From assembly GCA_003229095.1 (NCBI GenBank), contig QIHS01000024.1:1-23171 (forward strand): 23,171 nucleotides of DNA, given 5' to 3'. Below the pieces are notes generated by a model that did no database searches, was not told where the DNA came from, and saw nothing but the letters and a program-made list of their open reading frames with translations. Numbering within the stretch: the stretch's first letter is position 1; each line of letters opens with the position of its first letter. Origin of the DNA: Woeseia sp. GTDB lineage: Bacteria > Pseudomonadota > Gammaproteobacteria > Steroidobacterales > Woeseiaceae. Made by a program: the position numbers and the translations under genes. This document shows, in pieces, positions 1-7,161 of this stretch.

Positions 1-585
1 ATGAACGTAAGACACCTGGTGATCGGAGAAGATTTTCGATTTGCAACCGAACGCAAGGGCGACGTCAGTTTGCTGCAACGGGCAGGTAACGCTCTGGGCT
101 ATTCGGTTCATGAAATGCCCAGTGTTGATTCAGACGGTCAACGGGTCAGCAGTACCGCGATTCGTGCCGCCTTGCTGGAAGGGAACCTGCAAAAGGCGAA
201 CCGGCTTCTCGGCCAGAACTATCGCATGTCAGGAAAGGTTATCATCGGTGAGAAACTGGGGCGCAAGCTTGGTTATCCGACTGCCAACGTAAACTTAAAC
301 CGGCGTCAAAGCGCTGTCTTGGGTATATTTGCCGTACGTGTTTCGGGCGCAGACTGGGGGCCGCTGGATGCGGTCGCCAGCATCGGCACGCGACCGACGT
401 TCGACGGCACCAAACCGCTGCTGGAAGTGCATATCTTCGATTTCGACCGCGATATTTATGGCGAAACAATTCACGTTGACTTCATTGCTCGACTGCGAAG
501 TGAAGAGAAGTTTGAGGTCGTTGACGACCTGGTCGAGCAAATGCATCGTGACTCGGTGCAGGCACGAAAAATACTTGCAGCTTAG
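1..585 (+). CDS. ribF: Bifunctional riboflavin kinase/FAD synthetase, 3' part
   Basis: This is the C-terminal 194 residues of RibF, which phosphorylates riboflavin to FMN and adenylylates FMN to FAD in the cytoplasm. The first visible residues (HLVIGEDFRF, then RKGD) match the end of the N-terminal nucleotidyltransferase domain, and VSSTAIRAAL is the family's ISSTxxR signature. From about residue 75 the riboflavin kinase domain follows, with GRKLGYPTANV (the PTAN motif that binds Mg-ATP) and ASIGTRPTF. The ATG at base 1 is an internal methionine, because roughly the first 110 to 120 residues of a normal 310-residue RibF are missing; the gene is cut by the window edge. The stop lies 32 bases before lspA on the same strand, so the two are probably co-transcribed. 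In E. coli and pseudomonads ileS sits between these two genes; here it is absent. Confidence 0.95.
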   Translation: MNVRHLVIGEDFRFATERKGDVSLLQRAGNALGYSVHEMPSVDSDGQRVSSTAIRAALLEGNLQKANRLLGQNYRMSGKVIIGEKLGRKLGYPTANVNLNRRQSAVLGIFAVRVSGADWGPLDAVASIGTRPTFDGTKPLLEVHIFDFDRDIYGETIHVDFIARLRSEEKFEVVDDLVEQMHRDSVQARKILAA

Positions 586-617
586 TCGCGCTGTACTTTG
601 TAACACAGGAAAATAAA

Positions 618-1142
618 TTGACCGAAGTAACAAAAAAAGAATCGACCGGGGTAGCGTTGTTTTCGATCTGGATGGCGGTGTCAGTAATCGTTGTTGCCCT
701 TGATCAGCTTACCAAGTCAGCAATCATAAAGTGGGTGATGCTGTACGACAAAATACCGATTACTGATTTTATCAACATCACGCACCACAGGAATACCGGT
801 GCTGCATTTGGTTTTCTTGCTGGCGCGTCGGGATGGCAGAAATGGTTTTTTATCGCACTTGGCAGCGCCGTCAGTATATTCATTGTTTCCTGGCTGTGGA
901 AAATTCGCCGGGACGGGTATGCAACGCTGTCTGCCGGCCTTGCACTGGTGATGGGTGGAGCCATTGGCAACGTCGCCGATCGTATCCTGCATGGCAGTGT
1001 TGTTGACTTTATTCAGGTGTTAATCGCGGGGTGGCCGTTTCCGACCTTTAATCTTGCAGATTCGGCAATCACTGTTGGTGCGACGTTGCTGATTATTGAC
1101 GCATTGTTTTTGTCGGGGCGAGAAACTAGCGACGCGAGTTAG
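618..1142 (+). CDS. lspA: Lipoprotein signal peptidase (signal peptidase II)
   Basis: This inner-membrane aspartyl peptidase removes the signal peptide of prolipoproteins after diacylglyceryl transfer. The 174-residue length is normal. Four hydrophobic segments are visible, beginning near residues 16, 70, 93 and 142. Family motifs are present in order: VALDQLTKSAI, NTGAAFG, GNVADRILHG-SVVDF and FNLADSAIT. The catalytic aspartates are D130 (VVDF) and D148 (LADS). The start is TTG, chosen because CACAGGA lies just upstream at a suitable distance and no ATG precedes the first membrane segment. The gene follows ribF closely. Its last 17 bases overlap the 3' end of pilE on the opposite strand. Its substrates would include the lipoproteins encoded at 4962-6923, 11615-11953 and 12620-13660. 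Confidence 0.95.
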   Translation: MTEVTKKESTGVALFSIWMAVSVIVVALDQLTKSAIIKWVMLYDKIPITDFINITHHRNTGAAFGFLAGASGWQKWFFIALGSAVSIFIVSWLWKIRRDGYATLSAGLALVMGGAIGNVADRILHGSVVDFIQVLIAGWPFPTFNLADSAITVGATLLIIDALFLSGRETSDAS

Positions 1143-1575
1143 TCCAGCAGTCGGCGTAGGGTGCCGATCCTTTGTCGCCTCTGCTGTCAATTGTGAAGGT
1201 TGCACACTTCCCCAGTTCCGCATTTGATTTCTGATACGCGGCACTTGCCGAAAATTCGTTCGTGCCGTTCATGGTTACCCTGACGACGTAGGTTCCTGAA
1301 TTCGTCATCGCATTTGTGGGCACGCCAAACCCGAGTTTGGTCATATCCGTGGTATAGCGGTTGTTCTGCAGATAGAAACGCTCCTGCAACATTGCAATTT
1401 TCAACAATGCGGTTTTCGCCTCGATACGTTTGGACTTCGCCGCGTATTGCAGGTATCCGGGGTAGGCCACCGCTGCGAGAATGCCGAGGATGGCAACGAC
1501 GATCATAAGTTCAATGAGGGTGACGCCACATTTGAGTCTCGAAAAACCGATGTTTCTGATTGAAGTTCTGATCAT
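1126..1575 (-). CDS. pilE: Type IV pilin / minor pilin, PilE-like
   Basis: A 149-residue prepilin. The leader ends in KCG and is followed by VTLIELMIVVAILGILAAVA, the class III signal processed by PilD, with glutamate at mature position 5 and the long hydrophobic N-terminal helix. YPGYLQYAAKSKRIEAKTAL continues the helix. The C-terminal part has a cysteine pair (GKCATF and ADCW), giving the disulphide-bonded D-region loop typical of PilE. The ATG directly abuts the TAG of pilX and is preceded by AGGAAGG, so it is the last gene of the minor-pilin operon. In Pseudomonas PilE primes assembly together with FimU, PilV, PilW, PilX and PilY1. It could also be a major pilin gene, but its place in the minor cluster argues for PilE. 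The 3' end overlaps lspA by 17 bases. Confidence 0.9.
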   Translation of the reverse strand: MIRTSIRNIGFSRLKCGVTLIELMIVVAILGILAAVAYPGYLQYAAKSKRIEAKTALLKIAMLQERFYLQNNRYTTDMTKLGFGVPTNAMTNSGTYVVRVTMNGTNEFSASAAYQKSNAELGKCATFTIDSRGDKGSAPYADCWTNSRR

Positions 1576-2091
1576 CTACTGGACGCCTTCCTGTACCCAA
1601 TACGTTCGTATCGGGTTGTTTGAAAGGTTTTCAGCTTCCGTCGGGCCAGGCACATAAAAACCCTGGTGATGAACCGCCGAAATACCCGGGCTGCCTGCGC
1701 TGTTTCCGGTGCCTTGTAGAGTTGCCGTTGCGGTAGCGACAAAGTGATGCGCGGCGATGTTGCTGTCTTCGCCGAGACTGGACAGGTTGTCCGGTAGCAG
1801 CGTGGTTTCTTTGAACTCCACAACGACCGAAAGGGTTCTGTTTGCATCGCTTGTGCGCACAACTTCAAGCGGGCCTGATGTGTCGAATGGCCCTAAGGCC
1901 AGCGCCTGTTCAAGACCGGACTCAGCAGCCTGAAATACGGTCTCGTTGTTCTGCGCATTGCGCGCCATGTGCAGTTCAGTCGCCACTGTACTCATGCTGG
2001 TCACGGCGAGTACGGTCAGCAACGTGAGGATGACGAGACCGATGACGAGTACGGTGCCGCGTTGTTCTGTTCGACCGGGCATCCTATTCAT
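1576..2091 (-). CDS. pilX: Minor pilin / pilus assembly protein PilX
   Basis: A 171-residue PilX-type minor pilin. The N-terminus reads MNRMPGRTEQRG and is followed by a hydrophobic stretch starting TVLVIGLVILTLLTVLAVTS, then ELHMARNAQNNETVFQAAESGLEQAL, the pattern of the PilX N-terminal domain. After the QRG processing site there is no glutamate at position +5, unlike the other pilins in the cluster; the related pseudopilin GspK also lacks it. The open frame extends further upstream, but the ATG at 2091 is preferred: it overlaps the pilW stop as ATGAATAG and has GGAG upstream. It is followed immediately by pilE, where Pseudomonas carries pilY1. The rest of the protein is poorly conserved, so the call rests on the N-terminus and gene order. 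Confidence 0.85.
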   Translation of the reverse strand: MNRMPGRTEQRGTVLVIGLVILTLLTVLAVTSMSTVATELHMARNAQNNETVFQAAESGLEQALALGPFDTSGPLEVVRTSDANRTLSVVVEFKETTLLPDNLSSLGEDSNIAAHHFVATATATLQGTGNSAGSPGISAVHHQGFYVPGPTEAENLSNNPIRTYWVQEGVQ

Positions 2092-3109
2092 TCGTTTGCT
2101 CCGTGATATTCGGTAACGACTGCCTGGAATTTCTGAGCAGGATCGTTTTCGATACGAGCATGCGCCGATACGAGTCGTTGAATTCGCCAAGGTCAACATC
2201 TGCGCTTCGGTAGTTGCGGGCGTCCTGCAGACCCGCTTCAGGATTCACGCCACGAACCATTAGCCAGAGCCGCACGGTCAGTATCCGAGGTGCAGCGCCT
2301 GGGTCTTCAGCAAACTGCGTCAGAATGGCATCGCCCGGATTGACGTAGCGATCGATCGCGTTGTCCTGGTTGACGTCGATGCCCAACTGCAACTGTAGAT
2401 TTTCCACGCCCGGAATAACTTCCTGGTCGACTACTCGCGGGCCACTGGTGCCACCGACAAGTGTCTTGCGACGCAACGTTGGCACACCCGGAAGAAGGCG
2501 GGAACTTTGCGCCACGTAGTAGCTGTGCACCAGCAAATTGTGCGTCTCTGATTCGCCGCTCGTAAAGTCTGTTGGCGTCGCACCGTCTGCGAATACCCAA
2601 CCCTGAATACGGGTGGACTGTATTTGCAGCTTCCCTGACTCCGGTTCGGTCGTTGCACGTGTCGTTCGGCGTACTGTCATCGTGTCTGAATCGGGCATCG
2701 CTCCGCCGCTGCCGAGGGCAGTGCAGGGCAGTCCGTACAGGTTGTTGTGCCCCGCGACCGGGCTCGACAAGTCCAGTGCCCAGTTGATACCGCAAGCGCC
2801 TGGCACAGGAAGAAAACGCGGATTGCTGTTGCCGGGAAGAGCGCGTCCGTCAATGGCGGTGGCCTGGCTGAGTAACCCCCAGTTGCCCGCCATACGCAGG
2901 TCGGCCTCAAGGGTATCCATTGCGAACTGCGCGGTTTCCTGGACACGCGCGATGGATTCGTTGATGGCAAAAGCGTGCCGGCCATCGGCGTAGATGTTCA
3001 TTGCGCCGGCAATCAGGAAGGAGCTAATCGTCAAAGCAACCAGTAATTCGACCAGCGTAATGCCCAGTTGTCGTGAGGGCTCACGGGCGGTTGAGAGTTG
3101 ATTTGGCAT
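2084..3109 (-). CDS. pilW: Minor pilin / pilus assembly protein PilW
   Basis: A 341-residue prepilin-like protein, the size expected for PilW, a subunit of the complex that primes type IV pilus assembly at the inner membrane. The leader ends RQLG and is followed by ITLVELLVALTISSFLIAGA, with glutamate at +5 and the pilin hydrophobic helix. Residues after the helix (ARVQETAQFAMDTLEADLRMAG) are characteristic of PilW. The C-terminal half contains LQLQLGIDVNQDNAIDRYV, an acidic loop that may bind metal. The ATG at 3109 is preferred over a TTG at 3118 because GAG lies just before it. It sits between pilV and pilX with short gaps or overlaps, so translation is probably coupled. Confidence 0.9.
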   Translation of the reverse strand: MPNQLSTAREPSRQLGITLVELLVALTISSFLIAGAMNIYADGRHAFAINESIARVQETAQFAMDTLEADLRMAGNWGLLSQATAIDGRALPGNSNPRFLPVPGACGINWALDLSSPVAGHNNLYGLPCTALGSGGAMPDSDTMTVRRTTRATTEPESGKLQIQSTRIQGWVFADGATPTDFTSGESETHNLLVHSYYVAQSSRLLPGVPTLRRKTLVGGTSGPRVVDQEVIPGVENLQLQLGIDVNQDNAIDRYVNPGDAILTQFAEDPGAAPRILTVRLWLMVRGVNPEAGLQDARNYRSADVDLGEFNDSYRRMLVSKTILLRNSRQSLPNITEQTNE

Positions 3110-3114
3110 AGTGC

Positions 3115-3645
3115 TCAAAACGTCGCGACAGGAACGACAATCGAATAATTCGGTGTCCTCGCTGACTCTGTCCAGGACACGATAATTTGGTAGGAGGGTG
3201 GTGCAGTGCCGGTGTCGAAATCAATTGTGACTACGCCATTCGGCAGAGAAATCGCCGCTTGCCTGTCCCACAGCAAGATATCGTTTTGCGCCAGTTGCTC
3301 GGGCGTGCAATTGGTGCCGGTGCCCACACAATTGTAATTTTCACCCTCGAGCATGTACGCGCCGCCGGCACGTGGATTCGCACGAATTCGATCCGCGATA
3401 TCGCCGGCCAGAGTGACTGAATGGTAGCTATGTGCGGCGATTCGCCCGGCCTGCAAACTGTGTCCCCAGAGGCCCGCAATTCCCAACATGCCCACTGAAA
3501 CGATGACCAGTGTGACCAGCACTTCAATCAAAGAGAAACCGTGTTCAGGTGGCTGGAAAAAACATGAGTTGCGCAAGGTGCGTGAACCTGTCGGCAGTCG
3601 CCAACGGGTCGAGTCGGCTCTTGCCTGCCAATTCAGCCCGAACAT
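3115..3645 (-). CDS. pilV: Minor pilin / pilus assembly protein PilV
   Basis: A 176-residue minor pilin. The prepilin motif EHGFSLIEVLVTLVIVSVGM has the glycine/phenylalanine cleavage site and glutamate at +5. WGHSLQAGRIAAHSYHSVTLAGDIADRIRAN is the typical PilV helix continuation. The central CVGTGTNCTPEQLAQND cysteine region and the C-terminal SYQIIVSWTES also fit PilV. The ATG at 3645 overlaps the fimT stop by 13 bases and has AGGA six bases upstream; upstream open sequence in this frame is fimT coding DNA read in another frame. This start gives a leader of nearly 40 residues, long for a prepilin. An in-frame start closer to the cleavage site was not found. Confidence 0.88.
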   Translation of the reverse strand: MFGLNWQARADSTRWRLPTGSRTLRNSCFFQPPEHGFSLIEVLVTLVIVSVGMLGIAGLWGHSLQAGRIAAHSYHSVTLAGDIADRIRANPRAGGAYMLEGENYNCVGTGTNCTPEQLAQNDILLWDRQAAISLPNGVVTIDFDTGTAPPSYQIIVSWTESARTPNYSIVVPVATF

Positions 3646-4172
3646 GAGTAGTCCTGACCGCGTGAGTTCTGATAGGCGACCCGCGGGCGACCTGTATAGC
3701 TGATGACGAGCGCCCTGGGTTTTCCGCGGCCCGTACGATCGCAAAAGACAAGTGTGCCATTAGTCGCCCGAAGCTCGGTTGAACGCAGCGAAAAGCTGCT
3801 GCGATTCGCCGTTATCCGACTGGCCGGGTCAGTCCTGTGTATTCGCAAGATAGGCTCACCCGGGTCGCGGACAGCAGGCCAGTCACGATCATTGTTGACG
3901 AAGGTCATCCAGCCGGCTGACCATCCGGATCGCACGCCGCATTCGGAGCCATTGACCGTTGGGCATATACTGACCACCTGGCGCCGGATAACAGATTCCT
4001 TGCGGGCAAGATGAACGGCGTGAAACAGGGCATTCACCTCCCCACGCAGGCGGTTGTTGGCGAGAATATTGCCAAACGAGGGAATGGCCAGTGTCAGCAA
4101 AAGGCCGACCAGAACGACGGTGACCAGGAGCTCGAACAGCGTGTAGCCAGCCCTTGATCCCCGTTTATGCAT
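3633..4172 (-). CDS. fimT: Minor pilin FimT/GspH family
   Basis: First gene of the minor-pilin operon, 179 residues. MHKRGSRAG is a short basic leader, followed by YTLFELLVTVVLVGLLLTLA with glutamate at +5, and then IPSFGNILANNRLRGEVNAL and HLARKESVIR, the hallmark of the GspH/FimT family. The C-terminal domain shows GWMTFVNNDRD and TLVFCDRTG, also typical of FimT/FimU. FimT-type pilins start the pilus and in some species bind DNA during natural transformation. The start at 4172 has a near-perfect AAGGAGG six bases upstream; an in-frame start at 4211 lacks one and would lengthen the leader. The gene is transcribed divergently from the Fur-family gene, so the 145-base gap must hold both promoters. 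FimU is an equivalent name in Pseudomonas. Confidence 0.88.
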   Translation of the reverse strand: MHKRGSRAGYTLFELLVTVVLVGLLLTLAIPSFGNILANNRLRGEVNALFHAVHLARKESVIRRQVVSICPTVNGSECGVRSGWSAGWMTFVNNDRDWPAVRDPGEPILRIHRTDPASRITANRSSFSLRSTELRATNGTLVFCDRTGRGKPRALVISYTGRPRVAYQNSRGQDYSCSG

Positions 4173-4266
4173 GCCAGACCTCCTTGTCCATGCGTGGCAT
4201 GTTAACGACACCTGGCTCGTCTTTGGGTGCCAAAACTGGGCAAATCCTGCAGATTGAGCTATTGGA

Positions 4267-4283
4267 TTTAGAATTAGTCTATA
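4267..4283 (+). promoter_or_regulatory. ICE-like palindrome overlapping promoter of the Irr-like gene
   Basis: TTTAGAATTAGTCTATA lies 34 bases before the start codon of the Fur-family gene. The left arm TTTAGAA equals the left arm of the iron control element (TTTAGAA-N3-TTCTAAA) bound by Irr in rhizobia; the right arm matches at 5 of 7 positions. The candidate -10 hexamer TATACT (4280-4285) overlaps the right arm, so binding there would be expected to block transcription. That it is an operator is inference; binding by this protein is untested. Confidence 0.4.
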
Positions 4284-4317
4284 CTTTGCAACTCACTGAT
4301 TAGTAGAGATTCGTGAC

Positions 4318-4719
4318 ATGTCCAGAATGGACATACCGCAAAAATTGCGCGGCGTGTTACCGACAACGCAGCGTGTCGAGGTGGCGAACGTGCTACTAAG
4401 ACGCCCCCAGCACATGTCGGCGGACCAGATTATCGAGCGGCTGAAACACAGTGGCAGCAAGGTGTCGAAGGCGACCGTCTACAACACGCTGAAGTTGTTC
4501 AGTGACCAGGGGCTGGTCCGCGAAATCAATGTCTCCGCCAGTCGTCGCTACTTCGATTCAAAAACGCATCCTCACCATCACTTTTATCACGTAGAAACCG
4601 GCGAGTTGACCGATATCCCGACCGAGAGCATCGGCCGGATGAACCTGCCGCGTTTGCCCAAAGGTACCGAGCAGGATGGCGTCGAAGTGTTGATCCGGAT
4701 TCGCAACAAACAGGCATAG
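4318..4719 (+). CDS. Fur-family transcriptional regulator, Irr-like
   Basis: A 133-residue Fur-superfamily repressor. The N-terminal winged helix includes LPTTQRVEVANVLL, MSADQIIERL and KVSKATVYNTLKLF, the DNA-recognition helix of the family. The dimerisation domain contains RRYFDSKTHPHHHFYHVETG, with three adjacent histidines H86 to H88. The protein has no cysteine at all, so it lacks the CxxC structural zinc sites of Fur, Zur and PerR. The HHHFY motif is what is seen in Irr of alphaproteobacteria, where the histidines take part in haem or metal sensing, and in a less studied gammaproteobacterial group. I therefore infer an iron- or haem-responsive regulator rather than canonical Fur. An ICE-like palindrome overlaps its own promoter, suggesting autoregulation. 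An alternative start is the ATG three codons downstream. tRNA-Thr follows on the same strand. Confidence 0.85.
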   Translation: MSRMDIPQKLRGVLPTTQRVEVANVLLRRPQHMSADQIIERLKHSGSKVSKATVYNTLKLFSDQGLVREINVSASRRYFDSKTHPHHHFYHVETGELTDIPTESIGRMNLPRLPKGTEQDGVEVLIRIRNKQA

Positions 4720-4784
4720 CCGTTTATCATTGGTGACGCTATACTCGCCGCCGCCGCAATGGCGAACAGAAATATCCTCAAATT

Positions 4785-4860
4785 GCCGGTGTAGCTCAGT
4801 TGGTAGAGCGCAGCTTTCGTAAAGCTGAAGTCCGTGGTTCGATTCCGCGCACCGGCACCA
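4785..4860 (+). tRNA. tRNA-Thr, anticodon CGT
   Basis: A complete cloverleaf. Acceptor arm GCCGGTG pairs with CACCGGC. The D arm is GCTC...GAGC. The anticodon stem CAGCT/AGCTG encloses the loop TTCGTAA, so the anticodon is CGT (threonine, ACG codons). The T arm carries the loop TTCGATT. The discriminator base is A and the 3' CCA is encoded at 4858-4860. A TATACT hexamer at 4740-4745 may be its -10 box. It stands alone, and no integrase or repeat of its 3' end was seen, so nothing suggests it is an attachment site here. Confidence 0.97.
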
Positions 4861-4861
4861 A

Positions 4862-4894
4862 TAAAAAAGCCCCCGCACATTTCTGTGCGAGGGC
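4862..4894 (-). terminator. Rho-independent terminator of the large lipoprotein gene
   Basis: Read on the minus strand, GCCCTCGCACA, a four-base loop and TGTGCGGGGGC form a stem with one mismatch, followed by TTTTTTAT. It lies about 70 bases beyond the stop of the lipoprotein gene. On the plus strand there is no T-run after the hairpin, so it is not a good terminator for tRNA-Thr, which ends just before it. Confidence 0.8.
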
Positions 4895-4961
4895 GGAGCC
4901 AGTCTTGCCGGATAGGGAGGGGAAATTCTCACCCGGCAAAAGTCAGGTTAAAACACCTTAA

Positions 4962-6923
4962 TTACGGCTCAAGAATGTAAACGAAAACCTTGTACGCAGT
5001 GAAGACGTTGGTGTCTGCATTGTAAATGCCGCGCGCATGCATCGAGCGTGCCGTGCTCGCGCCGTCGAGTTCCAGCGTTAGTGCATTGACGAAGTCGGTG
5101 AAGTCCGCGTAGAGCTGCAAACTGTCCGTTGTCTTGACGACAAAGAGTTTTCTACCCGTTTCGCGAGGCGCAATCAGTGTATTCGAATCAAGCGTGGTCA
5201 GGTCGATCAGGACCGGGCCCTGTTTGATGAAGCGTCTTTGATCGATATCCGAGTTTTGGTTGTCGAGCAACAGTCCCGTGTTATCCATCATCAGGAACGG
5301 CGTCGTTGTGCCTGCCGCACCCCATCCAACACCCAGTGCGCTTCGAACGTTGGCAAAGTCGATGATCGTTCGTCCTTCAAAGTCCGGCGGCGCGGTCCCG
5401 AACTCGTTCGGGAATCCGTAAACCACTACTGGCTGACCGGTCGCGTCCGGGCGTATCGGGAGATTGCCGGTCGCCACTTCGTAGTTGGCCGGGTCGGCAT
5501 CCGTCTCAGGACTCATGCCGGTGCCAGTGAAGTCGAATACCTGCACGCGACGTCTGTCGATAGCAAACAACTCGATATCCGTCTGGCCGGGCAAGATCGT
5601 GTTCACCAGTCCGCTCAGATGGGTCAGGTGCATCAGCACGGCGCCCTCTGTTGCATCGATATGCACACCAAGCTCGTCATTGTTGGTTACCGTGCCGCGA
5701 ATCGTCACGGCCTGGCCGATCGAGATGGCGCTGATATCGAGAAGTCGAACCGGGGTGTCTAGCGGGCGATCAGCTCGGTGTGTCTTGTAGACCATCGTAT
5801 TCGGACCGACGGTGACGGTCACATCATCGCGAAAGAATGTTCGCTTGGCGTTGGTCGCATCAGAGAGTATGACCGTGCCACCTCGAACGACAAGATCGTT
5901 GCCGAATCGTGAAATAACATTACCTTTCACTGCATCCTTACCATTGCCCGGAACACTGTTGCCAGCAAGAACACGATCTGCCGTAAACTCTCGCTGGGCG
6001 ACATTCAGGGTACCTTGCGCTACCGTGAGTGTGCCCTGACCCGCGGCTTCCAGCGCACGAAGGCCCTCGGCACCCGTAAATACCAATTCGTTGACTTCAA
6101 AATCTGTCCCGTCGGTCACGAAGACTCTCATGCGACCATGGTCGTTGACCAAATCGTGAAACGGCCGCAGTGCCACGACGTAAGACATCTCGTCAATGTT
6201 GGCTTCGATAAAGCGACCACGAACGCGGATTTCCTTGCTGTCGACCGGATCAGTCTCGGCGACGATAAAGGGTTCGGCGACAGCGATGGCCGGTGTCGGA
6301 ACTGTGTCAACGACATGCGATGCTTCCAGATCAAAATCGAGTGTCAGCAGCGAGACGCTGGCCCGGGTTACGGTCAGCTGATCCCGGTCCGACAACATGA
6401 TTCTGAGTGTTGTTTCACCCATTAGATCGCCATCGGCATCAACGACCGTGGCGGCTTTAGCAATGCCGTCGGCATCAACGAAAACCTCGGCGTTGCTGTA
6501 GTCGAGTTGAATCGTGCCAGCGACATACACGCCAGGCGGTACAGTCGCCGCGCTCACCAGTTCAGTCAGATCCACGTATTGAGAAAAATCGATACGGGTC
6601 CGATTCGGTAGTACGCTGACGATCGCGCCATTGGCTTTTTCAAGTGTCAATGACAGGACATCCACCGCATAGCTCAGGAAATCTCCTTCAGCATCTGTCA
6701 GTCCGATTATGACCGTGCCACACTCAGTGGCGGTGGCAGGATCAGATGGCACGCAAGTGGCTGAAACCGGTGGAGGTGGGGGTGGCAGTGGCTGCGGCTG
6801 TTCAGTGGTGCCAGTACCGCCGCCACAGGCGGACAAGAAAATTGATACAAACATCAATGTAACTGACATCTTTATCGTGGTGGTTATCGGACCGCCAAAA
6901 TGGCGGTAGCTCGAAGTATTCAT
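4962..6923 (-). CDS. Large lipoprotein with DUF4382-like domain, function unknown
   Basis: A 653-residue exported protein. The signal peptide ends in the lipobox LSAC, with the lipidated cysteine at residue 33, followed by a Gly/Thr spacer and a run of seven prolines. Residues about 60 to 210 (GTVIIGLTDAEGDFLSYAVD, then VPPGVYVAGTIQLDYSNAEV) resemble the DUF4382 beta-sandwich found in bacterial surface lipoproteins. The remaining 400 residues are beta-rich, with recurring units such as VRGRFIEANIDEMSYVV and AVTIRGTVTNNDELGVHIDA that look like small OB-like (DUF5666-type) repeats. I do not know its function; a cell-surface or periplasmic role is inferred. The start at 6923 is preceded by AAAGGGAG; an open extension to 7028 has no signal peptide logic. 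It has its own terminator and is divergent from a c-di-GMP protein gene. Just upstream of the ribosome-binding site lies a tandem 13-base repeat. Confidence 0.8.
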   Translation of the reverse strand: MNTSSYRHFGGPITTTIKMSVTLMFVSIFLSACGGGTGTTEQPQPLPPPPPPVSATCVPSDPATATECGTVIIGLTDAEGDFLSYAVDVLSLTLEKANGAIVSVLPNRTRIDFSQYVDLTELVSAATVPPGVYVAGTIQLDYSNAEVFVDADGIAKAATVVDADGDLMGETTLRIMLSDRDQLTVTRASVSLLTLDFDLEASHVVDTVPTPAIAVAEPFIVAETDPVDSKEIRVRGRFIEANIDEMSYVVALRPFHDLVNDHGRMRVFVTDGTDFEVNELVFTGAEGLRALEAAGQGTLTVAQGTLNVAQREFTADRVLAGNSVPGNGKDAVKGNVISRFGNDLVVRGGTVILSDATNAKRTFFRDDVTVTVGPNTMVYKTHRADRPLDTPVRLLDISAISIGQAVTIRGTVTNNDELGVHIDATEGAVLMHLTHLSGLVNTILPGQTDIELFAIDRRRVQVFDFTGTGMSPETDADPANYEVATGNLPIRPDATGQPVVVYGFPNEFGTAPPDFEGRTIIDFANVRSALGVGWGAAGTTTPFLMMDNTGLLLDNQNSDIDQRRFIKQGPVLIDLTTLDSNTLIAPRETGRKLFVVKTTDSLQLYADFTDFVNALTLELDGASTARSMHARGIYNADTNVFTAYKVFVYILEP

Positions 6924-6940
6924 GGTGATCTCCCTTTCGC

Positions 6941-6966
6941 AGTACATTTGGCAAGTACATTTGACA
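6941..6966. repeat. Tandem 13-base repeat in the leader of the lipoprotein gene
   Basis: AGTACATTTGGCA at 6941-6953 is followed directly by AGTACATTTGACA at 6954-6966, identical at 12 of 13 positions. It lies in the divergent gap, a few bases upstream of the lipoprotein gene's ribosome-binding site. It could be an operator for a protein binding on one face of the helix, or a chance small duplication. Confidence 0.6.
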
Positions 6967-7161
6967 ATCGCAATCGATATGGGCCTATAACGCGACAAAA
7001 TCTGAGCGGTTGACCACGGGACTGACAAAAGCAGCAGAATGCCTGTCGCCGGCCTGGAAACAGCAGGGGTGCTGGCGAGAGATCATAAAAAAAACAGGTA
7101 CTTACCTTGTATTCCTGTCGTAAACTGTCAAAATGCAGCGACCTTGACGACGAGCCCTCGG

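Noticed and set aside
4862..4894. Hairpin as terminator for tRNA-Thr on the plus strand
   Set aside because: No T-run follows on the plus strand; the T-run is on the minus strand, so it serves the lipoprotein gene.
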